DNA of 64,000 bases from Sphingomonas pituitosa NBRC 102491 (GCF_001598435.1 NZ_BCYY01000014.1:82964-146963); one strand, 5' to 3'; numbered from the stretch's first letter, positions 47,212 through 56,449 are shown. Numbers and translations are program-made. The notes: generated from the letters alone by a model not told the origin.

Positions 47212-48729
47212 TTAGTGCGGCGATGCCCCGGGCGACAAGCGCTTATGGTCGATCCTGTAGAGCGCATCCTCGCCGTTGCTCCAGATCCGGGTCATGCCGG
47301 CGGTGCCGCGCGGGGCGATGGCGGGAGGGTGGATCAGCCACACATAGTCGAACGCATCGCGCGGCAGTGCCGCCAGCGACTCCTCCAGCGTGCGGAATCC
47401 GGGCTCGACCGGACAGGGGCGGGCAAGCACCATCTGCGCGGGATCGCTGTCGAACCCGGCCATCGCGGCCGGGGCGTGGATGGTGAGCGGGGAGCCGCCC
47501 GCCAGCGGCCACTGATCGTTGGAAAAGGCCCGCCGCTCGGCCAGGGCGAGCCCGGGCAGATGGTTGAGGCGCCGGTGCCTCCAGGGCTGGCCGCAGGTCT
47601 CGCCGACGAAGCTCACCAGCCGGGCGCCCTGGGGGAGATGGTCGAGCGCGGCGAGACGCTGGCGCCAGTCGTGATCATAAAGTGCCAGGCTCGCCGTGGT
47701 GGCGCCGGTGCGAACCAGGAGGAAGGCGAGCGCGATGCCGGCGATGACGGCCTTCCGACGGGCGCCGAGGCTCGGCTTCGCCTCCAGCGCGAGCAGCGCC
47801 AGGAGCAGGAGGAACGGCACCAGCCGCATGTCGGCATAGGCCGAGTGGAACAGCATGAACGGCAGCAACAGGAAGGCGGCGAGCACCAGCAGGAAGGCAC
47901 GCTGCAGCCGCGGCTCGACCCGCGTCGCCGGATCGCGCCAGCCCTGGTAGAGCAGGCCGAAAAGCAGCGCGACCGAGAGGAGGTCCAGCGGCTGCCAACG
48001 ATCGCGCAGCACCGAGAGCAGCCAGGCGAGCTTGATGTTCCACACGAAGAACGGGCCGGACAGGCCGGCGCTCGATCCGCTGCGCCACAGCAGCAGCAGC
48101 GCCGCCGGCGGCGCCAGCGGCAGCAGGCGGATGGGCAGCTTCCGCCAGTCGCGCAGCTCGGCGGCGAAGACGAACAAGCCCAGCATTGCCCAGCCAACGA
48201 CATGCGCCAGCCAGATCGCCAGCGACAGCGGCACGAACACCGCCGCCCGCAGGCGGAACCGGCGTTGCCGCCCCAGGCGCAGCCACAGCGCGAAGGCGTT
48301 GAGCGCCAGGGCCATGGCCAGCAGATAGTTCACGAAGCCGAAGTGGAAGGCATAGCTGTGGACGAGCGGCAGCGCGGCGATCGTCCAGGGCTGGATGCGC
48401 CCGTGCACCTCCTGCGCGATCCACAGGATTCCCGCGGTCATCAGCATCACGGTGGCGATCACCGCCAGCTTCACCGCCGGCAGCAGCCCCACCCAGGGCG
48501 CCAGCGCCCGCACCGCCAGGTCGACGCCGAGATTGCCGACCAGCATCCAGCGGAAGCGATACCAGGCAGCCAGCGGACCAGCATTCCCGTCCAGCATCAC
48601 CCGGAAGCGGCCGATATGGCCCGGCAGGTCGGTCAGCGGCGGGATCGCCGGCCAGAGCAGCGGCACGGCGCTGAGCAGCACCGCCGCCAGCGCGAACCAG
48701 CGGCGTTCCCACCAGCGCGGATCGCTCAC
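47212..48729 (-). CDS. Large polytopic membrane protein, tandem paralogue B
   Basis: Homologue of the gene at 45517, 505 residues, starting at GTG 48729 inside the stop of the gene before it. The much longer open frame upstream is a shadow of that gene. Shared segments: LLWPAIPPLTDLPGHIGRFRV, IAQEVHGRIQPWTI, FHFGFVNYLLAMAL, SAYADMRLVPF, ARLVSFVGETCGQPW, SNDQWPLAGG and RDAFDYVWLIHPP. The Asp-Pro-Gly-His after the first helix may be functional. With 48726-50456 it forms an operon of three membrane proteins. Confidence 0.8.
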   Translation of the reverse strand: MSDPRWWERRWFALAAVLLSAVPLLWPAIPPLTDLPGHIGRFRVMLDGNAGPLAAWYRFRWMLVGNLGVDLAVRALAPWVGLLPAVKLAVIATVMLMTAGILWIAQEVHGRIQPWTIAALPLVHSYAFHFGFVNYLLAMALALNAFALWLRLGRQRRFRLRAAVFVPLSLAIWLAHVVGWAMLGLFVFAAELRDWRKLPIRLLPLAPPAALLLLWRSGSSAGLSGPFFVWNIKLAWLLSVLRDRWQPLDLLSVALLFGLLYQGWRDPATRVEPRLQRAFLLVLAAFLLLPFMLFHSAYADMRLVPFLLLLALLALEAKPSLGARRKAVIAGIALAFLLVRTGATTASLALYDHDWRQRLAALDHLPQGARLVSFVGETCGQPWRHRRLNHLPGLALAERRAFSNDQWPLAGGSPLTIHAPAAMAGFDSDPAQMVLARPCPVEPGFRTLEESLAALPRDAFDYVWLIHPPAIAPRGTAGMTRIWSNGEDALYRIDHKRLSPGASPH

Positions 48730-50456
48730 TGGGCGGTTCGCCGCTCGGGCTGGGTGAGGGTGAAGACGCGTGCGCCGACGCCCGCGGGCGACACCGGCCG
48801 CAGCCAGGCCGGCACCTCGCCTGCCCGCAGGCTGCCGACCAGCCGGTTCCGGTCGACGGCAAGGTCGCCCAGCTCGGCGAAACTGTCCGGGCATAGCGCG
48901 ACATAGTCGACGCCCCAGCGCCGTGCGAGGGCTTCCGCATGGATCGGCGGGCTGAGGAACAGGTCGTACATGGCACGGTTTCCTTGCGTGTTGCGGTGAT
49001 AGGGGCCGGCGAGAACGCGGTGCCGGGTGGTGGTGAGCAGCGTGGGCCCGAAATCCGCAGGCGCGGCGACGAGGCCGGGCGGCAGGGCCACGAGACGTCG
49101 GGCGGCGGCCGCGCCCGAACAGCCGGACCCCGCCTGTACCGGCATGGCGGGGAGCAGTGCGGCGCCGAGGCCCGCGTGCACGATGCCGGCCGAAGCGATC
49201 CAGGCGGCCAGCAGCGGCAGCGGCCCCCGCGTGCGCGCCGCGCGAATCATCGCCGCCAGCATCGGCACGCCGAGCAGCGCGGCGAGCGGTGCGGCGCGTA
49301 CCTGTACCAGGCAGACCGCCATCGCCGTCGCCTGGAAGCCGAGCACGGTCCACGCCGCCGCCGTGCGTCTCCGCCAGGCGAACCCGATGCCGGCGGCCAG
49401 GCCGGCAAGCGCCACGCCCGCCGCGGCCATCGCCTTGCCGATCGGCAGCGCGACCAGCGACTGCGCCTCGTTGACATGCGCCAGCCACAGCCGTGCCAGC
49501 ACCGGGTCGACCTGCCCATAGGGATGGAGACACGCGGGGGAGAGCGCCGCGGCACCGCCCAGCGCAAGGCTGCCGGAAACCAGCAGCACCGCCGTCCGCA
49601 GACGTACCGATCGCGTGGCGAACCCCGCAACGGCCATCGCGGCAGGCGCGAGCGCCGCCAGCATCGCACCACGCCAGAGGATCGCGGTGAACCCGTCGCA
49701 GGCGGCGACGCTCCAGCCGCTGGATCGAAACAGACATGCGGACGCGCTCAGCGCCAGCAGCAGCACCGTCGCATAGCCCGCCATCCGCGCCTGCGCGCCG
49801 GGCGCATCGCGCCGCCACGCGAGCGCGAGGGCGCCTCCGCCTGCCGCCAGCAGCGGCGCCGTCTCCATGCCGACGACGAGCGAGAGCGTGGTCGCCAGCC
49901 CCGCCACCGCGCCTCGCCGCAGCGTGCCGTCGCCCAAGCTGGCGTGGAGGAGCGCCAGCACCAGCACGATCTGCAACGCGTGATGATCGATGCGGCCGGG
50001 CACGAACAGGGTGATCGCGGGAAACGCCAGCGCCGCGAGGATGGCGGCGACCGCGCCCGATTCGCCCAGCTGCCGGGCGATGGCCGCGACCAGCAACAGC
50101 ATCGCCGCGAACAGCAGCAGCGGCGACACCACCACCGCGACGAGCGTCGCCGCCGGCGCACCGAACGGCGGCGTCAGCAGCAGGATCAACCCGGCGGGGA
50201 CGAGATCGGCGAGACGCGACCAGTGCATCTCCAGCCCCGGCGCCGGCCCCAGCCGATGCTGGGCGAGATCGGCGAAGGGCTGGCCCGCCAGCCAGTCGCG
50301 GATCTGCTGGAGCCGCATCAGGTCGTCGGTATCGGGCAGGCGCAGCGCGGCGAGCGCCGTGCGGTCCCGCACGGTCCAGGCAACCCCCAGCAGCAATGCC
50401 AACCCGATCGCGACAATCGAATCGCGTGCGGCATGGCGAGGATGGCCCGGTCCCAT
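48726..50456 (-). CDS. STT3/PglB-like GT-C fold membrane protein
   Basis: Polytopic membrane protein of 576 residues. The first periplasmic loop has RLPDTDDLMRLQQIRDWLAG and later GLEMHWSRLADL, resembling the acidic DxD-type metal motif of STT3/PglB-like oligosaccharyltransferases and related GT-C enzymes. VPGRIDHHALQIVLVLALLH also recalls that fold. The C-terminal region is soluble (YHRNTQGNRAMYDLFLSPP, RRWGVDYVALCPDS). The enzymatic role is inference. First gene of the operon with paralogues B and A, all overlapping or closely spaced. Confidence 0.75.
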   Translation of the reverse strand: MGPGHPRHAARDSIVAIGLALLLGVAWTVRDRTALAALRLPDTDDLMRLQQIRDWLAGQPFADLAQHRLGPAPGLEMHWSRLADLVPAGLILLLTPPFGAPAATLVAVVVSPLLLFAAMLLLVAAIARQLGESGAVAAILAALAFPAITLFVPGRIDHHALQIVLVLALLHASLGDGTLRRGAVAGLATTLSLVVGMETAPLLAAGGGALALAWRRDAPGAQARMAGYATVLLLALSASACLFRSSGWSVAACDGFTAILWRGAMLAALAPAAMAVAGFATRSVRLRTAVLLVSGSLALGGAAALSPACLHPYGQVDPVLARLWLAHVNEAQSLVALPIGKAMAAAGVALAGLAAGIGFAWRRRTAAAWTVLGFQATAMAVCLVQVRAAPLAALLGVPMLAAMIRAARTRGPLPLLAAWIASAGIVHAGLGAALLPAMPVQAGSGCSGAAAARRLVALPPGLVAAPADFGPTLLTTTRHRVLAGPYHRNTQGNRAMYDLFLSPPIHAEALARRWGVDYVALCPDSFAELGDLAVDRNRLVGSLRAGEVPAWLRPVSPAGVGARVFTLTQPERRTAQ

Positions 50457-50510
50457 GCCCCAGCGCTAGGGCCACATGGTTAACCCCGGGTTAGACCGGG
50501 GCTCCGGGCC

Positions 50511-53177
50511 CTACCCGCTGTTGCGCAGCGCCGTGGCGATCGCGTTGATCGACAGCAGGATGCCCTCGCCGATCCGCGGATCGTCCTCGCCGGCGCGGTG
50601 CCGCTTCATCAGCTCGATCTGGAGCAGGTTGAGCGGCTCGATATAGGGCAGGCGCAGCCGGATCGAGGTTTCCAGCGGCGGGTGCTTCTCCAGCAACCGG
50701 GTCTGGCGGGTGACCTGCAGCAACCCGTCATGGGTCTGCTGCCAGCCGTCCCGGATCCGGCCGAATATGCCCTGTCGCAGCTCGGCGTCCTCGACCAGCG
50801 CCGCATAATGTTCGGCGATGCCCATGTCGGACTTGGCGAGCACCTGCTCCATATTGTCGAGCGTCGCGCGGAACAGCGGCCAGGCGCTGGCCATCTCGCG
50901 CAGCAGGCCCTTGTCCTCGAACGCCTCCAGCGCCGCGCCGACGCCGTACCAGCCCGGCAGCATCACGCGCGCCTGCGCCCAGCTGAACACCCAGGGAATC
51001 GCGCGCAGATCCTCGATCGCGTCGCTCTTCTTGCGGCTGGCCGGGCGCGAGCCGATCTTGAGGCCGGCGATCTCGGCGATCGGCGTCATCTGGCGGAAGA
51101 AGGTGGTGAAGCCCGGCGTCTCGTAGACCAGCCCGCGATAGGCGCGGAAGGCGCTGTCCGAGAGCTGGTCCATCGCGGCGGCGAAGCGATCGGCATCGGC
51201 GGGCGCGAGCTGTTCGGGCTCCAGGCTGGCGAGCAGCGTGGCCGAGGCCATCGCCTCCAGATTGGTCATCGCGCTTTCGAGGCTGCCATATTTGGCGGCG
51301 ATCACCTCGCCCTGTTCGGTGATGCGGATGCGGCCCTGCACCGTGCCCGGCGGCTGGGCGAGAATCGCCGAGAAGCTGGAACCGCCGCCGCGCCCGACCG
51401 CCCCGCCGCGGCCGTGGAACAGCTGCATCGCCACGCCCGCCTGCTCGAACACCGGCTTGAGCGCGGTCGAGCCCCGGCTGAGCTGCCAGGTCGAGGTGAG
51501 ATAGCCGCCGTCCTTGTTCGAATCGGAATAGCCGATCATCACTTCCTGGTGCCCGCGCGCCGCGGCGATCGCCGCGACTTCGGGCAGGCCCAGCCAGGCT
51601 TCCATGATCGGCGGCGCGGCTTCGAGGTCGGCGATCGTTTCGAACAGCGGGATCGCCATGATGTGCGCCTGCGGCGTGTCGCCCGGCACGTAGAGCCCGG
51701 CTTCCTTGAGGAGGATGTGGACCTCGAGCAGGTCGGAGACCGACTGCGCCATCGAGACGATGTAATGGCGGATGCAGTCGCGGCCGTAGCGCGCATGCGC
51801 CGCCGCCGCCTCGCGGACGATGGCGAGCTCGGACGCGGTCTCCTCCGAATACACCGCATAGGGGCTGGTCAACGGCCGGACATTGGCGAGCTCGCGGCGC
51901 AGCAGCGCAATGCGCGCATTCTCGTCCAGCGCGGCATAGTCGTCACACACACCGGCCGACTTGAGCAGTTCCGCCACCACGCGCGCGTGGATCGCGCTGT
52001 TCTGGCGCATGTCGAGCGTGGCGAGATGGAAGCCGAAGGTTTCCACCGCGCGAATCAGCCGGCCGAGCGCGCCGCCGGTGGCGAGCGGTCCGCCATCGGC
52101 CAGGCCATGGGCGATCGCGACCAGATCCTCGCGGAACTCGGCGGGGTGGCCGTACGGCGCCGCCGGAATCGGCGAGGGGCGGCCCGGACGCTTGCCGATC
52201 AGCTTCTCATGCGTCGCCGAAAGCCGCGCATAGATGCCGGTCAGCGCGCGCCGATAGGGTTCGTCGCTGCGGCTGGTGCCGGTGTCGCCGCTCGCTTCGG
52301 CAAGCTTGAGCACCGCCTCGGGTACGTCCGTATGCTCGGTCGAGATCGACAGTTCGGCGCCGAGCGCGTGGACTGATTCCAGATAGTGGTCGAGCACCGT
52401 CTCCGCCGCGCGGGCAAGCGCGAAGCGCATCGAATCGGCGGTGACGAAGGGATTGCCGTCGCGATCGCCGCCGATCCAGCTGCCGGGCCGCAGGAAGCTC
52501 GGCGCGCGGTCGCCCAGCGCGCGATCCCAGCGGGCGTAGAGCGCGGGCAGCACCGGCAGGAACACGTCGCGGAAATAGGAAAGCGCGGTCTCGACCTCGT
52601 CCGGCACGCCCAGCTTCTCGCGGCGCAGGACACGTGTCTGCCAGAGCAGCGCGATCTGGCGGAGGATCGCCTCTTCCACCTGGTCGCCGTCCGGCGTCTC
52701 GGTCACGCCCTGGTCGCGCAGCCGCATCAGTTCGGCGATGCGGTTCTTGTGGTCGATCATCGACTTGCGCCGCACCTCGGTGGGGTGCGCGGTGAGCACC
52801 GGGCTGACCAGCGCATGTTCGAGCAGCGCCATTACCGGTTCGCGGCCGATGCCCGCCTGGGCGAGGCGCTTCAGCGCGGCGGCGACATCGGCGTCCTTCT
52901 CGGTCGCCACGCCCTGGCGATCCTCGGCAAGATTGGCGAGCATCGAGAACTGCATGAAGCCGCGGACGAAATCGAGCGTCTCGTCGAGGCTCAGCCGGTC
53001 CAGCCCCGAATCGATCGCGCCGGCCCCCGCCACGCCGCGATGCCGGTCGACCGAGGTGGCGCGGATATACTCGATCCGCTTGAACAATTCCTCGCCGCCA
53101 TAGGCACGAATGACGTCGCCCAGCAGCCGCCCAAGAAAGCGGATATCGGGGTTGTTGGTGATTGCGATGCTGGCCAT
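50511..53177 (-). CDS. ppc: Phosphoenolpyruvate carboxylase
   Basis: Anaplerotic enzyme making oxaloacetate from PEP and bicarbonate, feeding the TCA cycle, 888 residues and full length. Catalytic motifs: VLTAHPTEVRRKSM (His), GGDRDGNPFVT, IGYSDSNKDGGYLTSTWQL, FHGRGGAVGRGGGSS and RAIPWVFSWAQARVMLPGW. The C-terminus INAIATALRNSG is intact. Diverges from the DUF2236 gene with a 72-base gap. Confidence 0.97.
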   Translation of the reverse strand: MASIAITNNPDIRFLGRLLGDVIRAYGGEELFKRIEYIRATSVDRHRGVAGAGAIDSGLDRLSLDETLDFVRGFMQFSMLANLAEDRQGVATEKDADVAAALKRLAQAGIGREPVMALLEHALVSPVLTAHPTEVRRKSMIDHKNRIAELMRLRDQGVTETPDGDQVEEAILRQIALLWQTRVLRREKLGVPDEVETALSYFRDVFLPVLPALYARWDRALGDRAPSFLRPGSWIGGDRDGNPFVTADSMRFALARAAETVLDHYLESVHALGAELSISTEHTDVPEAVLKLAEASGDTGTSRSDEPYRRALTGIYARLSATHEKLIGKRPGRPSPIPAAPYGHPAEFREDLVAIAHGLADGGPLATGGALGRLIRAVETFGFHLATLDMRQNSAIHARVVAELLKSAGVCDDYAALDENARIALLRRELANVRPLTSPYAVYSEETASELAIVREAAAAHARYGRDCIRHYIVSMAQSVSDLLEVHILLKEAGLYVPGDTPQAHIMAIPLFETIADLEAAPPIMEAWLGLPEVAAIAAARGHQEVMIGYSDSNKDGGYLTSTWQLSRGSTALKPVFEQAGVAMQLFHGRGGAVGRGGGSSFSAILAQPPGTVQGRIRITEQGEVIAAKYGSLESAMTNLEAMASATLLASLEPEQLAPADADRFAAAMDQLSDSAFRAYRGLVYETPGFTTFFRQMTPIAEIAGLKIGSRPASRKKSDAIEDLRAIPWVFSWAQARVMLPGWYGVGAALEAFEDKGLLREMASAWPLFRATLDNMEQVLAKSDMGIAEHYAALVEDAELRQGIFGRIRDGWQQTHDGLLQVTRQTRLLEKHPPLETSIRLRLPYIEPLNLLQIELMKRHRAGEDDPRIGEGILLSINAIATALRNSG

Positions 53178-53249
53178 GGCGGCATTTGCTGCACTGCAAA
53201 GCGAACGCGGTCAACTTGTTCGCGCTACCAGACTCCCTAGCTTAAGGGC

Positions 53250-54095
53250 ATGGATTTAGTTGCATTTGCAACCCACAGCGTACGACGCGCAATGATCGGC
53301 CAGGTACGTGCGGTTTTCAACGATGCCGCGCGCGGCGAGAAGCCGGTCGAACGCAGCGCGGATGGCCTGTTCGCGCCCGATTCGGTGATCTGGCGGGTCC
53401 ACGGCGACGTCACCACCATGATGGTCGGGGGCGTCGCTGCGCTGTTGCTGCAGATGCTCCATCCGGCGGTGCTGGCCGGCGTGTGGGACCATTCGAAGTT
53501 CCGCCACGACATGCTCGGCCGCCTCCGCCGCACCGCGCGCTTCATCGCGCTGACCAGCTATGCGTCGCGCGACGAGGCCGAGGCGGCGATCGCGCGGGTG
53601 CGCGGCATCCACCACCATGTCCGCGGCACCCTGCCCGACGGCACGCCGTACGCCGCGGACGATCCCCGGCTGCTCGCCTGGGTACATGTCACGGAAGCGG
53701 TGAGCTTTCTGGACGGATGGATCCGCTATGCCGAGCCCGGCATGTCGCAGGCCGATCAGGACCGCTATTTCGCCGAGTTCGCGCAGGTGGCGGAGGCGCT
53801 GGGCGCCGATCCGGTGCCGCACAGTCGCGCCGAGGCGCAGGCGCTGATCGCCACGATGCGCGGCGAACTTCGCTTCGACGCGCGGACCCGCGAGGTCGCC
53901 CGGCTGCTGCTCGAACAACCCGCGCCAAACCTGGCGACCAGGCCCTTCCAGGCGATGACCTTCGCCGCCGCGATCGACCTGCTGCCCGGCTGGGCCCGCC
54001 AGATGCACCGGCTTTCCACCCCGCCGCTGGCCGCCCCGGCGGTGCGCCTGGGCACCCGCGGCGTGGCGGAGACGTTGCGCTGGGCGTTTCGCTGA
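53250..54095 (+). CDS. Oxygenase MpaB/DUF2236 family protein
   Basis: Protein of 281 residues of the MpaB/rubber-oxygenase-like (DUF2236) family, predicted haem-dependent. Conserved segments: SVIWRVHGDVTTMMVGGVAALLLQMLHPAVLAGVWDHS and FRHDMLGRLRRTARFIALTSY; HHHVRGTLPDG; and LLAWVHVTEAVSFLDGW with the family His. Physiological substrate unknown. It is followed within a few bases by the operator cluster of the next unit, so the stop codon adjoins the first operator. Confidence 0.85.
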   Translation: MDLVAFATHSVRRAMIGQVRAVFNDAARGEKPVERSADGLFAPDSVIWRVHGDVTTMMVGGVAALLLQMLHPAVLAGVWDHSKFRHDMLGRLRRTARFIALTSYASRDEAEAAIARVRGIHHHVRGTLPDGTPYAADDPRLLAWVHVTEAVSFLDGWIRYAEPGMSQADQDRYFAEFAQVAEALGADPVPHSRAEAQALIATMRGELRFDARTREVARLLLEQPAPNLATRPFQAMTFAAAIDLLPGWARQMHRLSTPPLAAPAVRLGTRGVAETLRWAFR

Positions 54096-54096
54096 T

Positions 54097-54162
54097 TTTC
54101 CAATCCGGAAAGTTTTCACTTTCCGAACCGGAAAAACATGCTATCTCTTTCCACATCGGAAA
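54097..54162 (+). promoter_or_regulatory. Three tandem 15-bp operators, TTTCC-N5-GGAAA
   Basis: Exact inverted repeats TTTCC-N5-GGAAA at 54097-54111 (AATCC), 54120-54134 (GAACC) and 54148-54162 (ACATC). They fill the gap from the end of the DUF2236 gene to the ribosome site of the membrane protein gene; the last abuts GGGAG. Start-to-start spacings are 23 and 28 bases. A TATCTC at 54142 could be a -10 element between sites 2 and 3. The wHTH regulator encoded in the same unit is the obvious ligand (inference), implying autorepression. Confidence 0.8.
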
Positions 54163-54174
54163 GGGAGAATTACC

Positions 54175-54618
54175 ATGTCCACCGTCGCCGAAGCCCAGGA
54201 AGCCCTGGCACAGATCCACGCCAGCCGCGCGCAGCTCGCCCGGATTGCGCATTGCCCGCCCGCACGGCACTTCGCCTTCGCCGCACTGGAGGCGGGGTTC
54301 GTCGCCTCACCGGCTGCCGCGCCCTACCAACTGCTCGCCATGGCGCCGCTCGTCATCGGGCTGGTGCTGGTCCTCCGCTGGGACCGTCGCCGGCTCGGCA
54401 TGTTCATCAACGGCTATCGCCGCGGCCGCACCCGTCGCGTGATCGCCGCCTTCCTGCCGATGATCCTCGCGCTCTACGGCGCCAGCGTCTATTTCGTCTT
54501 CGCCAGGCAGGAAATCTGGCCGTCGCTGCTGCTCGGCGCGGCGACCTTCGGCCTCGCCACCTATATGAGCCATGTCTGGCAGCGCGTGTTCGTCCGCGAG
54601 CTCGAGGCGAGCCTGTGA
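54175..54618 (+). CDS. Small membrane protein of the operator-controlled cassette
   Basis: Unrecognised protein of 147 residues with a soluble N-terminus (SRAQLARIAHCPPARH) and about four membrane helices: near 35-50, LAMAPLVIGLVLVL, VIAAFLPMILALYGASVYFVF and LLGAATFGLATYMSHV. A GGGAG site precedes the ATG. It overlaps the regulator gene by 4 bases, the usual arrangement for a co-translated pair. It may be a sensor or the protected function of the regulator. No known domain assigned. Confidence 0.75.
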   Translation: MSTVAEAQEALAQIHASRAQLARIAHCPPARHFAFAALEAGFVASPAAAPYQLLAMAPLVIGLVLVLRWDRRRLGMFINGYRRGRTRRVIAAFLPMILALYGASVYFVFARQEIWPSLLLGAATFGLATYMSHVWQRVFVRELEASL

Positions 54619-54932
54619 GTGCGCCCGAATTCGATGCAGTGATCCACCCGCCCACCCGGCTGCAGATCATGGCGGTGCTGACCAATGTGCAGGAAGCCGA
54701 GTTCGCCACGCTGCGTGACCTCACCAAGGTGAGCGACTCGGTGCTGTCGAAGCATCTCTCGGCGCTGGCCGATCCCGGCTACGTCAAGCTGCGCAAGGCG
54801 GCGGCGAACGGCCGGCAGCGAACCTGGGCCTCGGCCACCCGCGCCGGCCGGGCGGCGTTCGAGCGCCATGTCGCGGCGCTGCAGGCACTGGCCGGCCTGG
54901 TGCCCGGCGAAGCCGTCAGCGCACCAGCGTAA
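54615..54932 (+). CDS. Winged-helix transcriptional regulator (MarR-like, HTH_34 type)
   Basis: DNA-binding protein of 105 residues starting with GTG at 54615 inside the stop of the membrane protein. It begins APEFDAVIHPPTRLQIMAVL, and the winged helix includes ATLRDLTKVSDSVLSKHLSAL (recognition helix) and GYVKLRKAAANGRQRTWASAT (wing). Small size and lack of a ligand domain resemble DUF24-like or HTH_34 single-domain repressors. Likely binds the three TTTCC-N5-GGAAA sites upstream. Its 3' end overlaps the convergent YoaK-like gene by 17 bases. Confidence 0.85.
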   Translation: MSAPEFDAVIHPPTRLQIMAVLTNVQEAEFATLRDLTKVSDSVLSKHLSALADPGYVKLRKAAANGRQRTWASATRAGRAAFERHVAALQALAGLVPGEAVSAPA

Positions 54933-55587
54933 GGTCGGGCCGCCCGCGCGGCCGGGTCATGCTGGCGAGCAGCAAGGTCAGCACGGCCGCGAAGAGCGGC
55001 GCCAGCCACAGCGCGCTCCAGCCCCAGCGGAACTGGCTTTCGGCACCGATCACCACCCCGCTGACGAAGCCGAGCCACAGCGCCAGATAGCGCAGCCAGC
55101 CGAACCGATCGGCATCGCCCATCAGCGCCCCGGCCAGCTTCTGCCCCATCTTGACCAGCGACCCGGTCATGTAGGTCAGCCCGATCGTGACTTCGCCGTC
55201 CCGCTGGAACACGCCGTTCTCGGTCCCCATCGCGGCGGCAAGCAGCAGCAGCACGACGGGCCCGGGCATCAGCATCGCGACGATGGCGGCGAGGGCCAGC
55301 AGCAGCGTTACCGCCGCCATCACCACCGGCTGGTGCCGATGCGGCCGCGCGCGCCCGATCACGCTGGACAGGATCACGCCGGCGACGAAGCTCATCACCA
55401 GCGACGCCGCGATCGCCGCATCGTGCAGGGAGCCGCTGCCCAGGCCGACGCCCAGCCGCGTCGAATTGCCGCTCATGAACGAGGCGAAGAAGCCCCCCAG
55501 GCTGGTGAAGGCGAGCGCATCGACGAAGCCGGCGAGCGCCGCCAGAAGGATCGCAAGGGCGATCAGCGGAGACTCGGTACGTTGCAT
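54916..55587 (-). CDS. DUF1275 (YoaK-like) membrane protein
   Basis: Inner-membrane protein of 223 residues with about six helices, starting at the ATG at 55587 (MQRTESPLIALAILLAALAG). GFVDALAFTSLGGFFASFMSGNST and GTENGVFQRDGEVTIGLTYMTG are the family signatures. Function unknown. Divergent from the TRIC-like gene; a shared promoter region of about 80 bases lies between them. Confidence 0.88.
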   Translation of the reverse strand: MQRTESPLIALAILLAALAGFVDALAFTSLGGFFASFMSGNSTRLGVGLGSGSLHDAAIAASLVMSFVAGVILSSVIGRARPHRHQPVVMAAVTLLLALAAIVAMLMPGPVVLLLLAAAMGTENGVFQRDGEVTIGLTYMTGSLVKMGQKLAGALMGDADRFGWLRYLALWLGFVSGVVIGAESQFRWGWSALWLAPLFAAVLTLLLASMTRPRGRPDLTLVR

Positions 55588-55669
55588 GTGCCCTCTCTGC
55601 CCCAAGCAGGCGCGACTCGCCAAGGGTCTGCGTTTGACTTGGAGCTCCGCCGCGCGGCAAAGCGAGGCG

Positions 55670-56302
55670 ATGAACAGTTCGGTCGCCGCCCAGATCGGTC
55701 CCATCCTGCCGTGGCTCGACCTGTTCGGCATCGCGGTGTTCGCGGCGACCGGTGCGCTCGCCGCCACCCGCCACCAGCAGACCATCGTCACCGCCACCTT
55801 CTTCGCGCTGATCACCGGGGTGGGCGGCGGCACCGTGCGCGATCTGCTGATCGGCGCGCCGGTCTTCTGGGTGCATGATGCCTCGGTGGCGTCGCTGTGC
55901 CTGGGCATGTCGGCGATCGTGTGGATCACGCCGCAGCATTGGTGGAGCGACCGCACCTTCGCCTGGCTCGATGCACTGGGGCTGGCCGCCTATGCCGCAT
56001 TCGGCGCGGCCAAGTCGCTCGGCTACGGCATCCCGCCGGTGCCGGCGGCGGTGATGGGCGTGGTGACGGCGTGCGTCGGCGGCATTATCCGCGACGTGCT
56101 GGCGGGCGAGCCGTCGATCCTGATGCGGCCCGAACTCTATGTGACTGCGGCGGCGCTCACCGCGTCGCTCTATGTGCTGCTCAGCCTGCTGGGCCTGCCG
56201 CCCTATGTCGCGGGCCTCGCATCGGCTGCGGCGGGCTTCGCGCTGCGCGCCGCGGCGATGGTGTGGAAATGGGGCCTGCCCGCCTATCGCACCGGGCGCT
56301 AG
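55670..56302 (+). CDS. Trimeric intracellular cation channel (TRIC/YicG) family protein
   Basis: Membrane protein of 210 residues with about seven helices, made of two internal repeats, the bacterial TRIC/UPF0126 fold. Each repeat has a glycine-rich GVGGGTVRDLL (first) or CVGGIIRDVLAGE (second) motif. FGIAVFAATGALAATRH and ALGLAAYAAFGAAKSL open the two halves. Probably a potassium or monovalent-cation channel. The ATG at 55670 follows GAGG. Confidence 0.9.
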   Translation: MNSSVAAQIGPILPWLDLFGIAVFAATGALAATRHQQTIVTATFFALITGVGGGTVRDLLIGAPVFWVHDASVASLCLGMSAIVWITPQHWWSDRTFAWLDALGLAAYAAFGAAKSLGYGIPPVPAAVMGVVTACVGGIIRDVLAGEPSILMRPELYVTAAALTASLYVLLSLLGLPPYVAGLASAAAGFALRAAAMVWKWGLPAYRTGR

Positions 56303-56449
56303 GGCCCGGCGACGGCGAAAACCGCCAATTCGGCGCAACCTTCCCATATGCGTATTCTTGCATGTATCGCGGATGCGCTGGTACGATCCCTCCGCAACAC
56401 GCTCGTACCGCGTCTGACTTCTGGCAAAACAGAAACCAGTGGAGGATCC

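Noticed and set aside
45490..48906. A frame of over 1100 codons antisense to the membrane-protein operon
   Set aside because: Low-complexity Gln/Arg/His/Pro translation, no signal or domain; the minus-strand proteins show clear membrane topology and paralogy.
47212..50475. A single 1087-codon minus-strand frame spanning two genes
   Set aside because: Only its C-terminal half is a protein (paralogue B). The N-terminal half is an out-of-frame shadow of the GT-C-like gene, which has its own well-formed product and GTGA junction.
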